This document shows, in pieces, positions 44,549 to 58,369 of a stretch of DNA of 64,000 nucleotides. Each line of letters starts with the position of its first letter. Within the stretch, counting starts at the first letter, position 1. The stretch spans positions 4,107,624 to 4,171,623 of the forward strand of contig NC_087071.1 in assembly GCF_963678635.1 (NCBI RefSeq), given 5' to 3'. Under the pieces are notes generated by a model. That model was not told where the DNA came from. It ran no database searches and saw nothing but the letters and a program-made list of their open reading frames with translations. The DNA comes from Symsagittifera roscoffensis. Its lineage: Eukaryota > Xenacoelomorpha > Acoela > Convolutidae. Made by a program: the position numbers and the translations under genes.

Positions 44549-47500
44549 CCCCTCAGAGCTATTTGTGCACCCTCCCCCAAACAACCCGCCTTCAGCCACA
44601 GCCCAAAACCAAAAGGAGTATTCATGACCCAAATTGAAGACACTCTTGCCCCAGTTATTCAGCCAGTTACGAGACCCAAAGTGAGGGCCAATCAGGTTCC
44701 GAGTTACCCCAAGAGTCCGGAACCTCCGACTATGAAGTTCGAACATGAATGGTTCACGGTAAGTTGGTAAAAACTATTATTACCCAACTATATCGAAAAG
44801 TATTTGTCCCAAAATTTGTGTTTGCACCCGTTTTTTCGAAGTGTGTTCTTAATTTTCAAATATGAAGCTCATTTTTCTCGATGAATTTGCTTGTAAAAAC
44901 AATTTTTAAATTGATTCTTGCTTCACGCTAAAAAGTTTAACTCTTCTATGAACACAAAAATATGAAATTAAGTAAGCCCCAGGCCTATAATTAAGGCCTA
45001 TGACATCAGATTTTGTTGGAATTTTGATTAACTGGTTAACCGTAACTGTTTTTTTTCGAACCATTGAAAGCGTGAAGGATCTTTGTCTTCGAGTCTGCTG
45101 AAGTTTATTTTTGTTTTCTACGCAAAATCAGGTCCACACATAATTCAAACGGATTTTGAAAGTTTCAAAAAAATTCCCAGTGTCGAGAAAGCCCGATTTG
45201 AAATTTTTGAGTTTCATTTTAGTTTCTAGCGGCTGAAGCGAGCGAGTAGGTCTGCTAATAATCTAGTTCTTATAAAAGAAAAAAAAAAATTTTCTGCTAA
45301 AATTCCTGGATTTTTTCATTATATATTTTTTAGTCATTTGTCAAAATATACCTAATTTACTATTAACATGGAGTGAGCCTTGGTTCTGGGAATTCGTTCA
45401 GATTCTCTTATCACACCAGGAATAAAAACGACAGAAATTTTTAAAATAAGCTGTTCTTTTTAACTTTTTTTTTTCATTTTTTTAGTCGGAACTTTCTGTG
45501 CGACTTGTTACTGCCTGGTTTCTCTTCTAATCTAACTTTTTCTTCAGAAACAAACAATGCAATCATAAACAAGGGAAAACTATGAAAACTATGAACAAAT
45601 TCAGAAAATATTTTTAAAATAATTTTTTTTTTATTTCAGTGGGAGCTTGAGCAATGGAAATGGGACAAAGGGAGTGAATTAAGACTGGTCAGTCATTCTT
45701 CCCTCCTCTCTCTCCGACTCAAGGGCGACGGGACAGTCGACTGCAGGGGAGGGGCAAAGGAACCACCCAGTGAGTAATCTAGATCTTATTTAATCTACTT
45801 ACTAAGACTTGCGTATCTGAAATTTGTTTGGTTTGGCAATTAAAATATCTTTTGATTTTTTTTTACAAATTGTGGAAATTGCCAGATTATTACAAGGTTA
45901 GCAAGATTTTTTTCGAGAGAAATACGAAGAATCTGAAATTATATTTTTAATGGAATTTCTGACTGAATGTGTTAGAACCAGATATAAACTATATTTATTA
46001 TTGGTTATAAATTGGATACTTTATCTCTTTGAAATATTTAATATTAACCAATCATGATCCATCTGACTAACAACCCACTTATTTGCAAGTGCTGAAATTA
46101 CTTGTAACTTCAGCACCAGAGAGATTTGAATTTAACTTAGAAATTAGTTACCTCTCCAAGAGACCTTTTAGCAATCGCAATAAGCCAGTATACTCTAGAT
46201 CTATTGAGCCTAACAGAGACTAGTTAAAACCCTGAGACTAGTAGATATAAGAGTAAGATTAGGATCGGTATTAGACTAAGAAGTTGCACGAATCTATCCG
46301 GCCGAAAATAAGATAGCGTGACGAGCAGACGGTGTACCCTATCTGAAATTACTCTATGAGTTACACCTAGAACATAACTTAGTGTTCAAACTTCTTGCAA
46401 AGGTCAATGCCTAGAATGAAACTTGAGTGGCTGAATTGATACTCTCTCAAAATGCAATGTTCTTCAAGCGCTCAAAAATTTTTCCAACTTTGATTGAAAC
46501 AGACTAATTTGTAAATAATAACAAAAACACTAAGTACCCATGATTCACTCGAAAGATCGACCGATTTCTGTTTTCAAAATTTTCGGTCAATTTATGACAA
46601 ACTTTGTATTTTTTTTTTTTTACTTTTTTGACACTCTTGCTTTTTTCAGCTTTACACTTTTCAATTTCTTACTTTCCCAGGCGCGATTTAAGATTTTACC
46701 TATTTTGCGTTCAAAGTTCATCTTTGCTCGACTGTGTTCGAGTAACAATAAAAAATCCAATTTTTTTTAGTACAACGTTTCTAAGAGTGCAGTGCTATAA
46801 AAGCCCAAGTGCCCCTGGAATGCAAAGATATTGTAACGTAACATATTTCCATGATCACATTTTTAATTCTCAGTTCTCTACTAAAATGACCATCAGCAGG
46901 TTGGCACTTTAAACTAATTTTGATAATTGTTTTGATTTCTATTGAAAACCCTTTAGATCACATAAACTTAAAGGGATCACACTTGAACCAAGAGTTAATT
47001 TTGTAACCTTCTGACAGAGCTATTTGATTAAATAGATGTTTCGTACCAAATTTAAAAGGAAAAAAAAACTTTTTGCTATTAACAATTTCTGAACATATGT
47101 GAACCAAAGGCTGGAATTATTCGAAACATGATTCGACACTGTTTAACTCAAGATTATTGATCCTATTTGAAATAGGATTCAATTTAGTTTTGTTGAAACC
47201 TTCATTCGACCGTGTAAAATAAGAGTTTCGCACCCAATGAAAAAGTTTTGCCTAAATACGAGCAATCTTTCTCTCATAATGGCTCTCTTGGCTTTATAGC
47301 AACGTTTACTGACTTTAATAACTAACTTTTGCATGTATTTCATTTTCTGGAAATTTTATAAATCAGATGTATTAAACCGTTTTTTGATTATTAAAGTACA
47401 TACCTAAGTTTGTGTTTATTGTATACTCAAAACATTTTTCCAAAAAGAACTAACAACGTGATATAATGTCTTTTTACAGAAATGGACAAAATTTTGGCTC

Positions 47501-50500
47501 TTGGAATGGTTTTATATCTAGTACAAACCCTTGTTTTAATAAAATAAGCGTTTCTATGGAATTTTTACACTTTTTGAAAGATTTTGTTGCCCTGAGCTCG
47601 AAGTATAATAATACCTCTTCTCAATTGACTTTTTATGAAATTTTGGAGGCTTAAAAATGCTTAACTAGCCAACTCAAAAAACAATCCGAAATGAATGGAG
47701 ATATGCTAAATAATTCAAACAAAAATGCTACTACATCGAGGCGAATCTCTGAAAGTTCTGACGGCACATTTAGGATTTAGGCCAATTTCAATTTGAAACA
47801 TTTTATTCCGCCACACGATAACTATCCCAAACATTAACAATTTTAAAAACCTTCATAAGGTCTTTTTACGTATTTTACGTATTTTAAGCAAAATTTTTTT
47901 TTTGCTATTAACAATTTCTGAACATATGTGAACCAAAGGCTGGAATTATTCGAAACATGGTTCGACACTGTTTAACTCAAGATTATTGACCCTATTTGAA
48001 TTATGATTCAATTTAGTTTTGTTGAAGCCTTCATTCGACCGTGTAAAATAAGAGTTTTCGGACCCAATGAAAAAGTTTTGCCTATATACGAGCAGTCTTT
48101 CTCTCAAAATGGCTCTCTTGGCTTTATAGCAACGTTTACTGACTTTACTAACTAACTTTTGCATGTATTTCATTTTCTGGAAATTTTATAAATCAGATGT
48201 ATTAAACCATTTTTTGATTATTTAAGTACATACCTAAGTTTGTGTTTATCGTATACTCAAAATTTTTTTTCGAAAAAGAACTAACAACGTGATATAATGT
48301 CTTTTTACAGAAATGGACAAAATATTGGCTCTTGGAATGGTTTTATATCTAGTACAAACCCTTTTTTAATAAAATAAGCGTTTCTATGGAATTTTTACAC
48401 TTTTTTGTTGCCCTGAGCTCGAAGTAAAATAATACTTTTTCTCAATTGACGTTTTATGAAATTTTGCAGGCTCAAAAATGCTTAACTACCAACTCAAAAA
48501 CATGCCGAAATATATGAAGATATGCTAAATAATTCACACAAAACTGCTACTACATCGTTTTAGTTATTAGCCAATTTCTAACGAGGACGAATTTTGAGCA
48601 GATATTTGGAATTTTTGTCTATAGCCATTTTCTGTGTTTTTTCTTAGTCTGGTTAAAACTCTGTAGTTTATTTCATCAAACTTGAACGTTTTTCAGAATA
48701 ATTAAAACTGTTAGGTAATTTGGATTTTCTATAAACCGTCTCAAAATTGTTAGCAAATCTTTTTGAAATAGTGTGAAAAATTGATCGGTTTATTCTAGTC
48801 AATCCAATTGAAGCAAAATAGTTTCAGTTTAAACATTGATTTTTGGACGGAATAAGTAAAAAGACACCCCACATAATCTACAAAAATGAGTAACAGTTAG
48901 ATTTTTTTTACATTAGAGCTCCGTCAGGCGTGTAAAGTCCTGTAGTAGTTTCAACAGTACCAATTATTCAAAAATGCCAAAAATGATCAACTCTCGGCAG
49001 TAGTTTGTTTTTCCAGTAAATTAATGAAAAAATATTAACATAGTAATAGAGGTTTTTTAACATATTGTAAAAGTAAAGGAGACTGCCCGGGTTGACGTCC
49101 ATAGAAGAAAATGCTTATCATACAGTTTCATATATGAAGTCCATGGTAAAAAATGTTTATCATAGAAAATTCATACAAAATTTAAAAAGTGTTTTAAAAG
49201 TTTTTAATGAACATTTTTGGTCTAATTGTTTATTTTGAAGCTTTCTGGTCATTAAAATAATGATTTAAAATTTTTTTATAAAAAAAGCTTATCATACAAT
49301 TTCCATGTATGAAAATTATAAAGAAGTCATTTTGTCATAGAAAAAATAAAGTTTTCAAAAATCACCAAAAAACTTGTCTGGGTAACTTTAAATAGATTTA
49401 AATAAGTATATCTATGATAGAGAGCATTTTGACAATCAAAAACATAATTTTAATTTCTGTCAGAAAAAAGCTTAATATAAAATTTTCATGCATGAAAATT
49501 GTATGATATGCATTTGTTTCATGAACAAAAATAAAAATTTGAGGTAAAAAATTTTCATTCCCTTTTTTGGCTGCAAACTTGCTGTTGTGTTAAAAAAATT
49601 GCAAAAAAAAATTTGCATGCAAAATTTGACATTTTTGTGTTTATAACGTAGTCCAGGATGAGTTTTTCACCCAAAAAATCTAAAAATCACAAGAAAGTGT
49701 TTTTTTTTGTAAACACGATTATTATCTTTTGTTTCATTTGCTAAAATAAGAATAAATTTGTACAAAAAATAGGCCTTTTTTTCGCAACCATCAAAATTTT
49801 CAAACGAAAAATTATCTAGCCATATTCAAAAATTTATTTTTTGGTATATATTTCCATGTGAAAATGTTACATTTAACTTTTATGGCTAAAACCACCAAAT
49901 TCAGTTTATCTGCGTGGTAACTGCCAGTTACACTCTGGTATTTCTCAGGTCAAAAATGCTTGGTTAGTGTTTCGGTTGAAACACGAAAATTCAAAACAAA
50001 ATATTTTTGTATTTTCATTTATGGAAAAAATGCTTCTCATAAAATTTCATAGAATGGAAAAAATGCTTGTCATACAATTTCATATATGGAAAAAACGCTT
50101 ATTTTGCTATTTTCATACATACACTTTCACACTATGAAATTGTATGAAAGAGTATGATAAGCATTTTTTTCATATATGAAAAATGTATGATTACTATTTG
50201 TTGTCAACCCGGGTGTACATCAAATTGATAATCTTTGGCACTGTTGAAAATTGGTACTGTTGAAACTATAACAGGACTTTACCCGCCATACATTAAAAAA
50301 AGTTTTGATAATCAACCAGGCGGTTTGAAAAAATGATTTTACGGGGTCAAATTTTTCAGGCATACCTTTAGTCTTCCAAGATTTATAACGATTTATAAAT
50401 ATGGAAGGTTTTGTTTTGTTAATTACCATAGTCATTTTTTGTTTCAGGTGTTCTGGTGGTGAAGCTAAAACTGAAAGACAATGTTCGAATGTTCCGAGGT

Positions 50501-52199
50501 GATACACATTTCAACTTCAACCTCGCATTCGACCACAAACAGACAGCAGAAAACAACAACAGCGGCGAAATAAACAAACAGGACAACAAAATAGCCTTCG
50601 GAGACGTGAGTAGTTGGATAGGCGGGTTTGTTTTTAGTTTTTGTTTCAGTTTCATTTTGGGCTAAATTATCATCCTCCTCCATCAGGTAATTTAAAGGAG
50701 ATGATTATTTAATATGACACTAATCTGGAAGTTTTCTGTGAACATCCAGAAACGAGCATTTTACTCCGCAGCGCTAACCATTTTTAATCAAAATCAAACA
50801 TTTGGGGGGGGGGGGGGGGATATATACCTTAAATCGCTCTAGTTAGGGGGAGAATATTGGCTGGATCCTCCGCATTTTAAGCTGTCAGGCTCTGTTGAGT
50901 TTGATGGCATTTTTGTCAAGTTGAGATCTTAGTTTTTTTTGAAGTTTAATGATTTTGTAAAAGTTAGTTACAAATGAATCGCTAATTTCTCCATTTAATT
51001 TAACCATATTTTGAATTTGAAAACCTCTGTATTTACCTTATCAGCATCAGTTAAAAATCCAATAGTGTCTTATTGTCAAATGAATGAAAATTACCTTACT
51101 TTAGATAACTTAATATTGGTAATAAATATTACTTTTTAATACTGAAATTTATATCGAAATACAAATCAATTTTGCTGAAATATTGGTAAATTTACTTTAT
51201 TACAAAATCTTATCTAATTTCAGCTCAGAAGTGGATCGCAATGTGAATTCCGAGTTCTACAACAGAATGACAGATCTATTGTGTTAGAATCAGTCAAATA
51301 TCCTGGACGATATTTGTCATTCAACCCTGACGGATCTCAAGTGGGGGAGGAAGTTAAGGGAGGGGCAAAGCAGGGGAGGGGTCAGAATAGAGGGAAACAC
51401 GTGACGGGTGGAGGAGGCGTGGAAAAGAGTTCTTATTTGTTCAACGCTGTCTGCAAGGTTGTTTAGAGAGTTGTCGCAATATTCGGCGACTTAGAAAATT
51501 GTGATTGTTAAAAAAATGCTGAAATATTTTCAAAAATATGAAATGTTTAATATTGGTGTATGGAGTTTGGAGTTATCTGGTCAATTTAAGTCATTGCATT
51601 GACAATTTGTTTGCACAAAATTTACACAAAATTTGAAATAGCAAAACAGAGTTCTTTAAAATGCTTTTCACCATCATTGTTTTGAAAACTTGTCGACTTC
51701 ACTTATGATGCTAGTGGTGTTCTCCCAGAGGATTCATATTTGTTTTTGTAAATTTATACAAATTACTCTGTAATATTATATCGTTACGAAACAATTTATC
51801 ATGATTAAAACGTTCGTAATGTAAAATTATTCCGAGTTTTGTTTTATCCAGGGCGTGTTCCGAGACCAGGGCATTCTCATTATCCAATGCAGTCCCCCCG
51901 AAAAAACCCTCTGTATCGACGACCTAGGACAACTTAACGGAAGCGGATCACGTGACATGACGTCATACTTCCGAATAAGGAAGGTGGGGGAGGGGGGAGT
52001 GCGGATGTTCCAGAGTGTGACCAGACCGAATTGCTACATCCAAATCAAAGACGGAAAATGCAATGGGATGGTACGTACTCATGAATTCAATTTTGATAAT
52101 CATTATTGTTTCCAGGCTAATATACCAATCATGATTGCCTTAAAACTGCATTCAAAACCATTATACTTAAGTTCAGGAAGTAGTCATGGGACCTACTGA
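44549..52199 (+). CDS. Tandem beta-trefoil protein gene (IL-1/FGF-fold-like), right-arm copy
   Basis: Six exons join in phase: 44549-44758, 45640-45769, 50448-50605, 51224-51457, 51852-52070 and 52116-52199 (TGA 52197). Acceptors are TTTCAG or CCAG; the donor at 51458 (AAG|gttgtt) is weak. The last intron is only 45 bp and free of stops, so it may be retained. The first exon is Pro-rich (SPKPKG, YPKSPEPPTM). The rest shows repeated short strands of the beta-trefoil kind: WELEQWKWDKGSELRL, SLRLKGDGTVDCRGG, LVVKLKLKDNVRMF, CEFRVLQQNDRSIVLES with VKYPGRYLSFNPDG, then CIDDLGQLNG, YFRIRKVGEGGVRMFQS and CYIQIKDGKCNGM. LES-x-x-YPG-x-YL resembles interleukin-1 and FGF-like folds. The length suggests two domains. 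No signal peptide is seen because the 5' exon is missing. The role is unknown. Confidence 0.7.
46230..46350 (+). repeat. Dispersed repeat, inner copy, right arm
   Basis: The copy reads AGAGTAAGATTAGGATCGGT, TTGCACGAATCTATCCGGCC, AAGATAGCGTGACGAGCAGA and CGGTGTACCCTATCTGAAA. It is the best-preserved copy of the family in this window. It lies in a beta-trefoil intron. Confidence 0.6.
47090..48560. repeat. Two diverged direct repeats (right arm)
   Basis: This is the mirror of 39148-40626. Copies overlap 47090-47745 and 47905-48560. Both contain TCTTTTTACAGAAATGGACA and CATGTATTTCATTTTCTGGA. Confidence 0.75.
49085..50218. repeat. Palindrome-rich repeat element (right arm)
   Basis: This is the mirror of 37483-38620, with ends CCCGGGTTGACG and TCAACCCGGGTG. 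Units such as TTCATAGAATGGAAAAAATG and CATACAATTTCATATATGG recur, each next to ATGCTTATCA or ATGCTTGTCA. Confidence 0.6.
50800..50820. repeat. Poly-G tract in the right arm
   Basis: A homopolymer of about 17 G, the mirror of the poly-C tract at 36885-36899. Its length differs from the other arm. Confidence 0.8.
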
Positions 52200-52254
52200 T
52201 TCTCTGTTTCTGAAAAGTATCGAATTTGAAAAACCGAATAAAACTTTTTAGTCG

Positions 52255-52990
52255 CTTATGAAACAATATGGCACGCGAAATGGCTTTTGGTTTGCAACTC
52301 GGGTCGAGTTGTTTGACTTTTGATTCGACCGACTCGACCAAAAATGGCTATGTTTCGCCCAATTTAGCCCAAACAAGCTATGTTTCTACCGACTCGACTG
52401 AAGGTAAAATGAGTTCGATTATGTTCGATCCAAGCGCGCTACGTTTCGACTGACTCGATCTGTATAATGTATGCACTTCAAAATATGATCAACGTTGATG
52501 TTTTTCGCCGCCAAATAGTATAAAAAGATGAGTGTTTTTGTTTCGGCATAGTCTAAACTTGTTTTTTGATTAAACAAGTTTTTCAATTTCGATGTGACAA
52601 AAATCTGAAATTTCTTTTTTAGTCTAATAGCTTTTCTTAATTAATTACTTTAATGGGCTGAACAACCCTTCTCGGACTATTGCCTGAGATCATCTGTGGC
52701 CCATTTCATGAGTTCGACTATGTGTCGAAACTGTGTTCGACCACGCACGTTTTGACTACACTTTGTGTTTGACTTCGTTTCGACCGCGCATTTTAATCGG
52801 CGTTTTGTTCGACTTTGTTAATATGACACTTTATGTTCGACTTTGAGCTCGACTATGTTTTGACCATATTTGTGTTCGACTTTCTGTTCGAACATGAATT
52901 GCAATAGTGTTTAACTATCTTTCAATCATGCTTTTGACTATGATTCGAAATTATGTTCGACCGAAAGGACTGTTTTTCACAACAGACTTT
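52255..52990. repeat. Degenerate TTCGACT-motif repeats (right arm)
   Basis: Two clusters (52300-52460 and 52690-52980) repeat words such as GACTCGACC, GTTCGACTTTG and GTTCGACC. The first cluster is mostly missing from the left arm, where the MITE-like element lies. Confidence 0.55.
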
Positions 52991-55777
52991 GGGTCGAAAA
53001 ACATCTTTGTGATCCAAATTTGAACCAAATACCTCAGCTGGGGAAACAAAAAAAATTGCTTTTAGGGGTAAAAAATTTAAAACAATGTTGCATTTTGAAT
53101 TAAAATGAGACAAAAAAGGTGAGACAATAGTTGCTACAATTTGAATTCGATTATTTTACATTTTTCGGCCTCAGTTTAACAGTTTAACATTTTGTGGCCT
53201 ATCAATCTAAACTTTTAAATAAATTATGACAAAATTTTTTTAAAGGTTTATTTGATCATCAAGCTACCATAATAAGACTTCGAATTATAATCTTCGAATC
53301 ACCCCCTTAAACCTTTTCCATTTTTTCATATTTATATCGTTCCTTAGTTTTTGAGGTAAGTTACATTTTTTCTAACCTACGTGTTTTTGCTTTTTTCAAG
53401 ATTTGATTGCTTTAAATTCAAATGTAAAACTAACATACTCAAACTGCACAAATTTCGAGTTTGTTTTTGAAAAAAATCTATATTATCAGTAAAATCATTT
53501 CCTGAACGTGTTTTATACCGAAAACCATTGTAGCATAACAATGTTCAACGCAATGTAGTTAGGGTGCTTATCGGTCATATGGCCTCGTTGTATTTCCTCT
53601 CCGAGTCTTATTTCTAATGATTACCAACGATAAATTGCAAATTATATGTTTGCGATTGCGCGAGTATTTGTTTTTTCTCGGAATAGCCTATTCGAAATAG
53701 ATCTCGCAGGCCATATACTCTACCAATCATTCAAATATGGCACTTTGAAAATGGAAACTCTTTATTCAAACTAGTTACTAAATTTTTCATCAGATGTTTT
53801 TAGTGGAAAAAAAATCGTCTTGATAGTTTAGTTCCGATTACATTCAATCAGTTGAAAATTAATGTCATGTGGAACGGTGTCTAAAAACGCGTTGTTTGAT
53901 CATTTTCATATAAGAAAGCTGAACTCCAATTTTTTCTGCGCTAACAGTCCAGCCAAACTACGATAGCTCAGAAAATGAAAACTGTGGTGATTTTGTAGTG
54001 AATCAATTTTGTCAAAAGAATTCCATGTTGAACTTCGGCTATGAAACTCACCATGGTTGGAAACTCGATGGCTATTACTTTCGATTTTGGACCCATAACC
54101 AGCAAACCCTTGTTTAAATTAGAATAAGCATTGGTCACTCTAGCCCTTATTAGTATTTAGATGTGAGGGTGCTAGGTAAATACAAAAACAGAGCATTAAA
54201 GCGACATAAATTTAGGGCAAAAGTGAGCGTTGAGACATGAAAATGAGCTGCTCGTATTTGCGTGGTTTATGTTTTTCTTAAAGACTAATAAAAAACGATT
54301 GAGTTCTGTGTAGCGCTGTTTTAAAGTCCAATGAAAAACTGTAGTCGTCTTAACAGCTACCGTGTTGTTTGATGGAAACCACAATTGATTAACTAATATC
54401 TCCCACCATTATAGTTAGCTGCTAGAGATAATAACTATGTTAAAAAGTTTTATAACGATTTGCATTGAATTTTACGCAATTTTATCGATGAGTGAAAAAC
54501 ACGCAACTTTTTCTATATCGCAATTTTGAGAATTTTTCCGAATGTGAATTATTTTTTTTTCCTTTTAATGACCTACAGATTCGTTTGGTCAAAAAACCAA
54601 CTGTTTTTTGTGGAAAATTTGATAACATTTCATAAAAATTATCAATAAGAAAATTAACTGGCTCAAAGTATCTCTCAAGGTTTTGTAATGTAAAAAAATG
54701 TTGAAAAATGGAGCCTAAAAAGCAGAGAAGATTTCATAAATAATTGAGGTTTTAAATCAAAACTAAGCAAAATGAAATTCAATCGACAGTCAGCAGATCT
54801 GTTTTTTAACCGATGATCAGCAAACTTGGCTATTATCTACTGGCACCGTTAACGCACAAAAAAGTTAAAAACTAGTTTTTTGAGTTTTAGCCCGCTGATT
54901 TTTTACAATATAGATTGCCGATACAATTTTGCATAAAAATGAGTCAAAATTATTTAGTTTGGGTACGTATATTTAAAAAAAATCTGTTGAAATTCTGAGT
55001 GGATTTTCAGGATATTAATGTCTAAATCGACCGTTTCAATAATTGTATCATCCTAAATGCTATTTTATAATTGCAGCAGAATCGTTCTTATGTACTTAAA
55101 CTTCAGAATTTTGACTCACTTTGACATCGGATTTGAATTATGTGCATGTGAACAATCTCGCCTAGATAAACCAAGAAAACAAACTCTCTCCATAAAATTT
55201 TAAAAAATTCGAGCAGTATAAGGCATGCATGCATTATGCTCAAATCTGATTGGTTGAAAAAAAAATTAACCAAGTGAACGATCCCCCCTAATTGAAATAA
55301 GGGGATATGATTCAATTGGTGCTAAAATTGTGTCAGGGAGTTGCCTTAAATAGAAATATTTTTCTACAGACAGATTTTAACATGATTTCTTGTTTTGAAC
55401 ACTAAAATTAGGTATCTTTTACTTTTCGAAAAAAAAACTTTTCAAATACTGAAATCCATTTGGCAAAATGGAAAAAAAATGTCAAACTAAAGTAATCATC
55501 GTTCTAACTTAGTTTGAAATGCTTGTCAATCAAATGAAATTTTCATTTCGATTACTGTTCATTCAGTAACAAAACAAAACACTTTCCTTAGTAAGTAAAA
55601 AAAAACAATTCGTAAATTTAAATTCAGCACTTTATTATTGGTATAAATTTAGTCCAAACAGTGGTTATCAACCAAACGACGATGTATAACTGTGTTTCTC
55701 TCTTGTCAATCGAATGCTTGTCAATCAAATGTCTTTTTTAACTCGATTACCATTCTGTTTCTTCAATCGATTCCCTC
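52991..55777. other. AT-rich DNA in the right arm, no supported gene
   Basis: I found no exon here. The part at about 53325-54330 has no counterpart in the left arm, so it is an arm-specific segment of unknown nature. The rest aligns with 32007-32462 and 33635-33812. Confidence 0.35.
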
Positions 55778-56363
55778 TCAAATGTCCATGCATTCCTTAC
55801 CCACACAAGCTAATCCCATCGGACAGTCTGCATTACTCTCACATGTCTCCCATTCCGCAGATGCTCTTTTTTCATCCTCCACTACTTTTTGGATCAGTTC
55901 AAAAAATCATTTTTGTTTTGTTTTGTAGTAAAAGTTTCCTTGTCTTTAATCCTATAATTGGAACAGAATAATTTAGCAAAATGCTTTCATTCCAGAGTGT
56001 ACTTTCAAGGTCGCTTTCGCAAGGGTGAGGGGGGGGGGGGGGGGGGTGGAGATTTAAATGTGTGAAATTTGAACTGATCTCTAATTTTTCGTTACACATT
56101 CTTAAATATTGATCTACCAATAAAATATTTATAAACTTTTTAAAGTGTTTTTTTTTGGGTGGGGGACTTAAAGAGATCGAAAACTATTCTTTTTTGGGAA
56201 AAATTGAGCTGATCCCTGATTTTTTGTTGAAGTCGAAATGACTTCCTCGGTCCCAGTCTCGTCTGTGTACCGGAAATCCCCTCGCATAATGGGCTTCATT
56301 CGGTTCAAACAGCATAACTGCACTTAGCATAACTGAAAGACTTACGGCGACAGTCAAATTCAT
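55778..56363 (-). CDS. Secreted four-cysteine peptide gene (family member 2, right-arm copy)
   Basis: The start ATG is at 56363 on the minus strand. The signal peptide and the segment HYARGFPVHRRDWDRG...HFDFNKK are identical to the left-arm copy; AGA to CGA and AAG to AAA are synonymous changes. The four-Cys exon ends at TGA (55780-55778) and differs by one Ala to Val plus synonymous changes. Sequence after FNKK is shifted between arms by homopolymer changes, which suggests the coding part of the first exon ends near there. A poly-G run of about 19 (near 56028-56046) lies in the presumed intron. Confidence 0.6.
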
Positions 56364-56369
56364 GTTCAA

Positions 56370-58347
56370 GTAACCAATTAAAGTAATTTTTGATTTTGAA
56401 CAATAGATGAAAATGTTTCAGAAAATAACGTTGCGGCCAAGTATGAAATCAACTGGTAATTTTGTGTGATAAAACTTTTTGGCGTGCGCTTTTTTAAAAC
56501 GGGATAATTTTGTCTAACAGACCTTAAGTTAAAATGTTTAATTTTGCTTTTTCAGGTAATTTAGTGAATATTTGTTGGATGTGTGAAAAACCTGTCAGTC
56601 TTATTAGAAACTCAATTCAGGAAAAAGTATACGCTAGATAAACTTGTCAGATCTACGAGGATATAAAAACTCCCAATTTATCAGATTTTGTACCCAAAAT
56701 ATGACTGGCAATTATCCGCTCCGTAAACTTTTAGTTTATTTTACCACCCTTCAAAGGAGCCAAAAATCGATTCCAAGAAGTTTTTTTCCCACCAGGGGAG
56801 CTTTAAGCCGAGAAGTTTTTCAGTCGAATAATCCCAAAATCCAATTGTTTTGATAATTTTTTGGTTTTTTTTGTATTAAACTAACCGCTTACTTCGAGTA
56901 TTTTCATCCAATTTTGGAATAAAGTAGAATTCTGAGCTTTTCTACTTTTCTTTTTTGATGCTAAGATTGATATTCGTTTATTTGATTTTCTTACAGAAGA
57001 CGCAACACTAAAATTCATAACCAGATTGAGATAGTTTAGACCATAATTTTCATGATTGTAAAAGCACAGATTGCGCAAAAAAAGTAGACATCCAAAGTCT
57101 GGCTGGCTTTTCCTTTTTTCGCGGTACAAAAAAAATGAAAATTAGCTAACGAAGGACTAATTTTATTCATACATACGGAGGAAGATTTACTTAATTAAAC
57201 ATAATGAATAACTTTAAATTTCAAAAGTAACTAAATTTCATATTTTACAAAATAACCAATTTATTTGAAAATTTTTTTTTTCGAGAATTCAATCAGCAAT
57301 AATCAAAAATGAACCAAAATATTGTTTGATTTTTGCTAGCGTTGAGTAGCTATTTTTTATTCTTGTTTTTTTGAATAAATGTGAAGATTAGCATTTTACT
57401 GTCATAAAAAGGAACTTGTTATGAAGATGTTCCTCTAAATTTCCACCATGGGTACTGTTTTCTTTCTTCTCTTATTATTTTGCACCCCGAAAATGGGCTA
57501 ATGGAACCGTAAAACGGGAAGCGCAAATAATAAAATTGTTATAAGAACAATGCCAACTGGTAATAATTTTTTTTGAAGAAACTTTAGACCGAACGTGCTT
57601 TTTGTAGTGTAAACAGCATGTTCGATTTTTTAGTACTAGTGAAAAAAAAAGAAATTATCCAAGTAAATTGAGCCCAAAATCTGTAAGAAATAACTGCTCT
57701 ACACAAATAAATATACTATTTGTGCCGGCGCCAAATTGTGCAATCGGACCTAAGCCTGTCAGTTTTAAGCTCATAAAGCTCGCAATTAGCCAATTGATTG
57801 AAAATTCCAGGAAAGAAGTTTAGTCAGCAATCATCAGTCGAGTTCAAAAAAATAGAACAAATTTTCTTCCCCATTTCGCGACCAAAGAATAAAAAAGTCA
57901 ATTACCAAACAAAAAATGATCAAAAAGGAAAAACTAAATAAACCCTGAGCTCACTTACAAAAAAATTCTTAGAAAAACATACTACAATTTGTTTTAAAAA
58001 CAAAAAAATATATTCTTATGAGTTGGGGCGGGATTATTTTTTCATGGATCACATTGATTCTTATGGATTGAACAGTTTTTTTGTTCAGGTGGATTACGCC
58101 GTGTGTTTGACACGCTATTTTTTTTTTGGCCGGAGAAATGTTTGTTCATTTCTTTAGCCCAATACTGATTTTAATCTTACTCTCATCTCGTAGGTCTTAA
58201 TAATTCTTACAAAAAAAACTAAAAAAATTTAAACTCAGAAGAACCATCTTTTTCTGATTATTCTCAGAATGGTCTGGCTATGAAATATTCAGGTTAAGAA
58301 GAAATATCCTAATTCTAAAGGTTACGTTATCAAGTATGATAGGTTAC
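56370..58347. other. AT-rich arm end without a supported gene
   Basis: This is the mirror of 28785-30755. It contains the outer dispersed repeat (about 58080-58200) and no supported exon. Confidence 0.35.
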
Positions 58348-58369
58348 ATGGGTTAGTAAAAACGATGGC

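Larger units (their letters stand above)
44046..58347 (-). repeat. Right arm of the giant inverted repeat (about 14.3 kb)
   Basis: This is the reverse-complement counterpart of 28785-43548. Homology begins about 300 bp after the gap, at ATCTGAAAGCTATTGTTGTC, and stops about 20 bp before the LTR of gypsy element 3. It carries the fuller copy of the beta-trefoil gene, including a terminal exon missing from the left arm. Confidence 0.9.
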
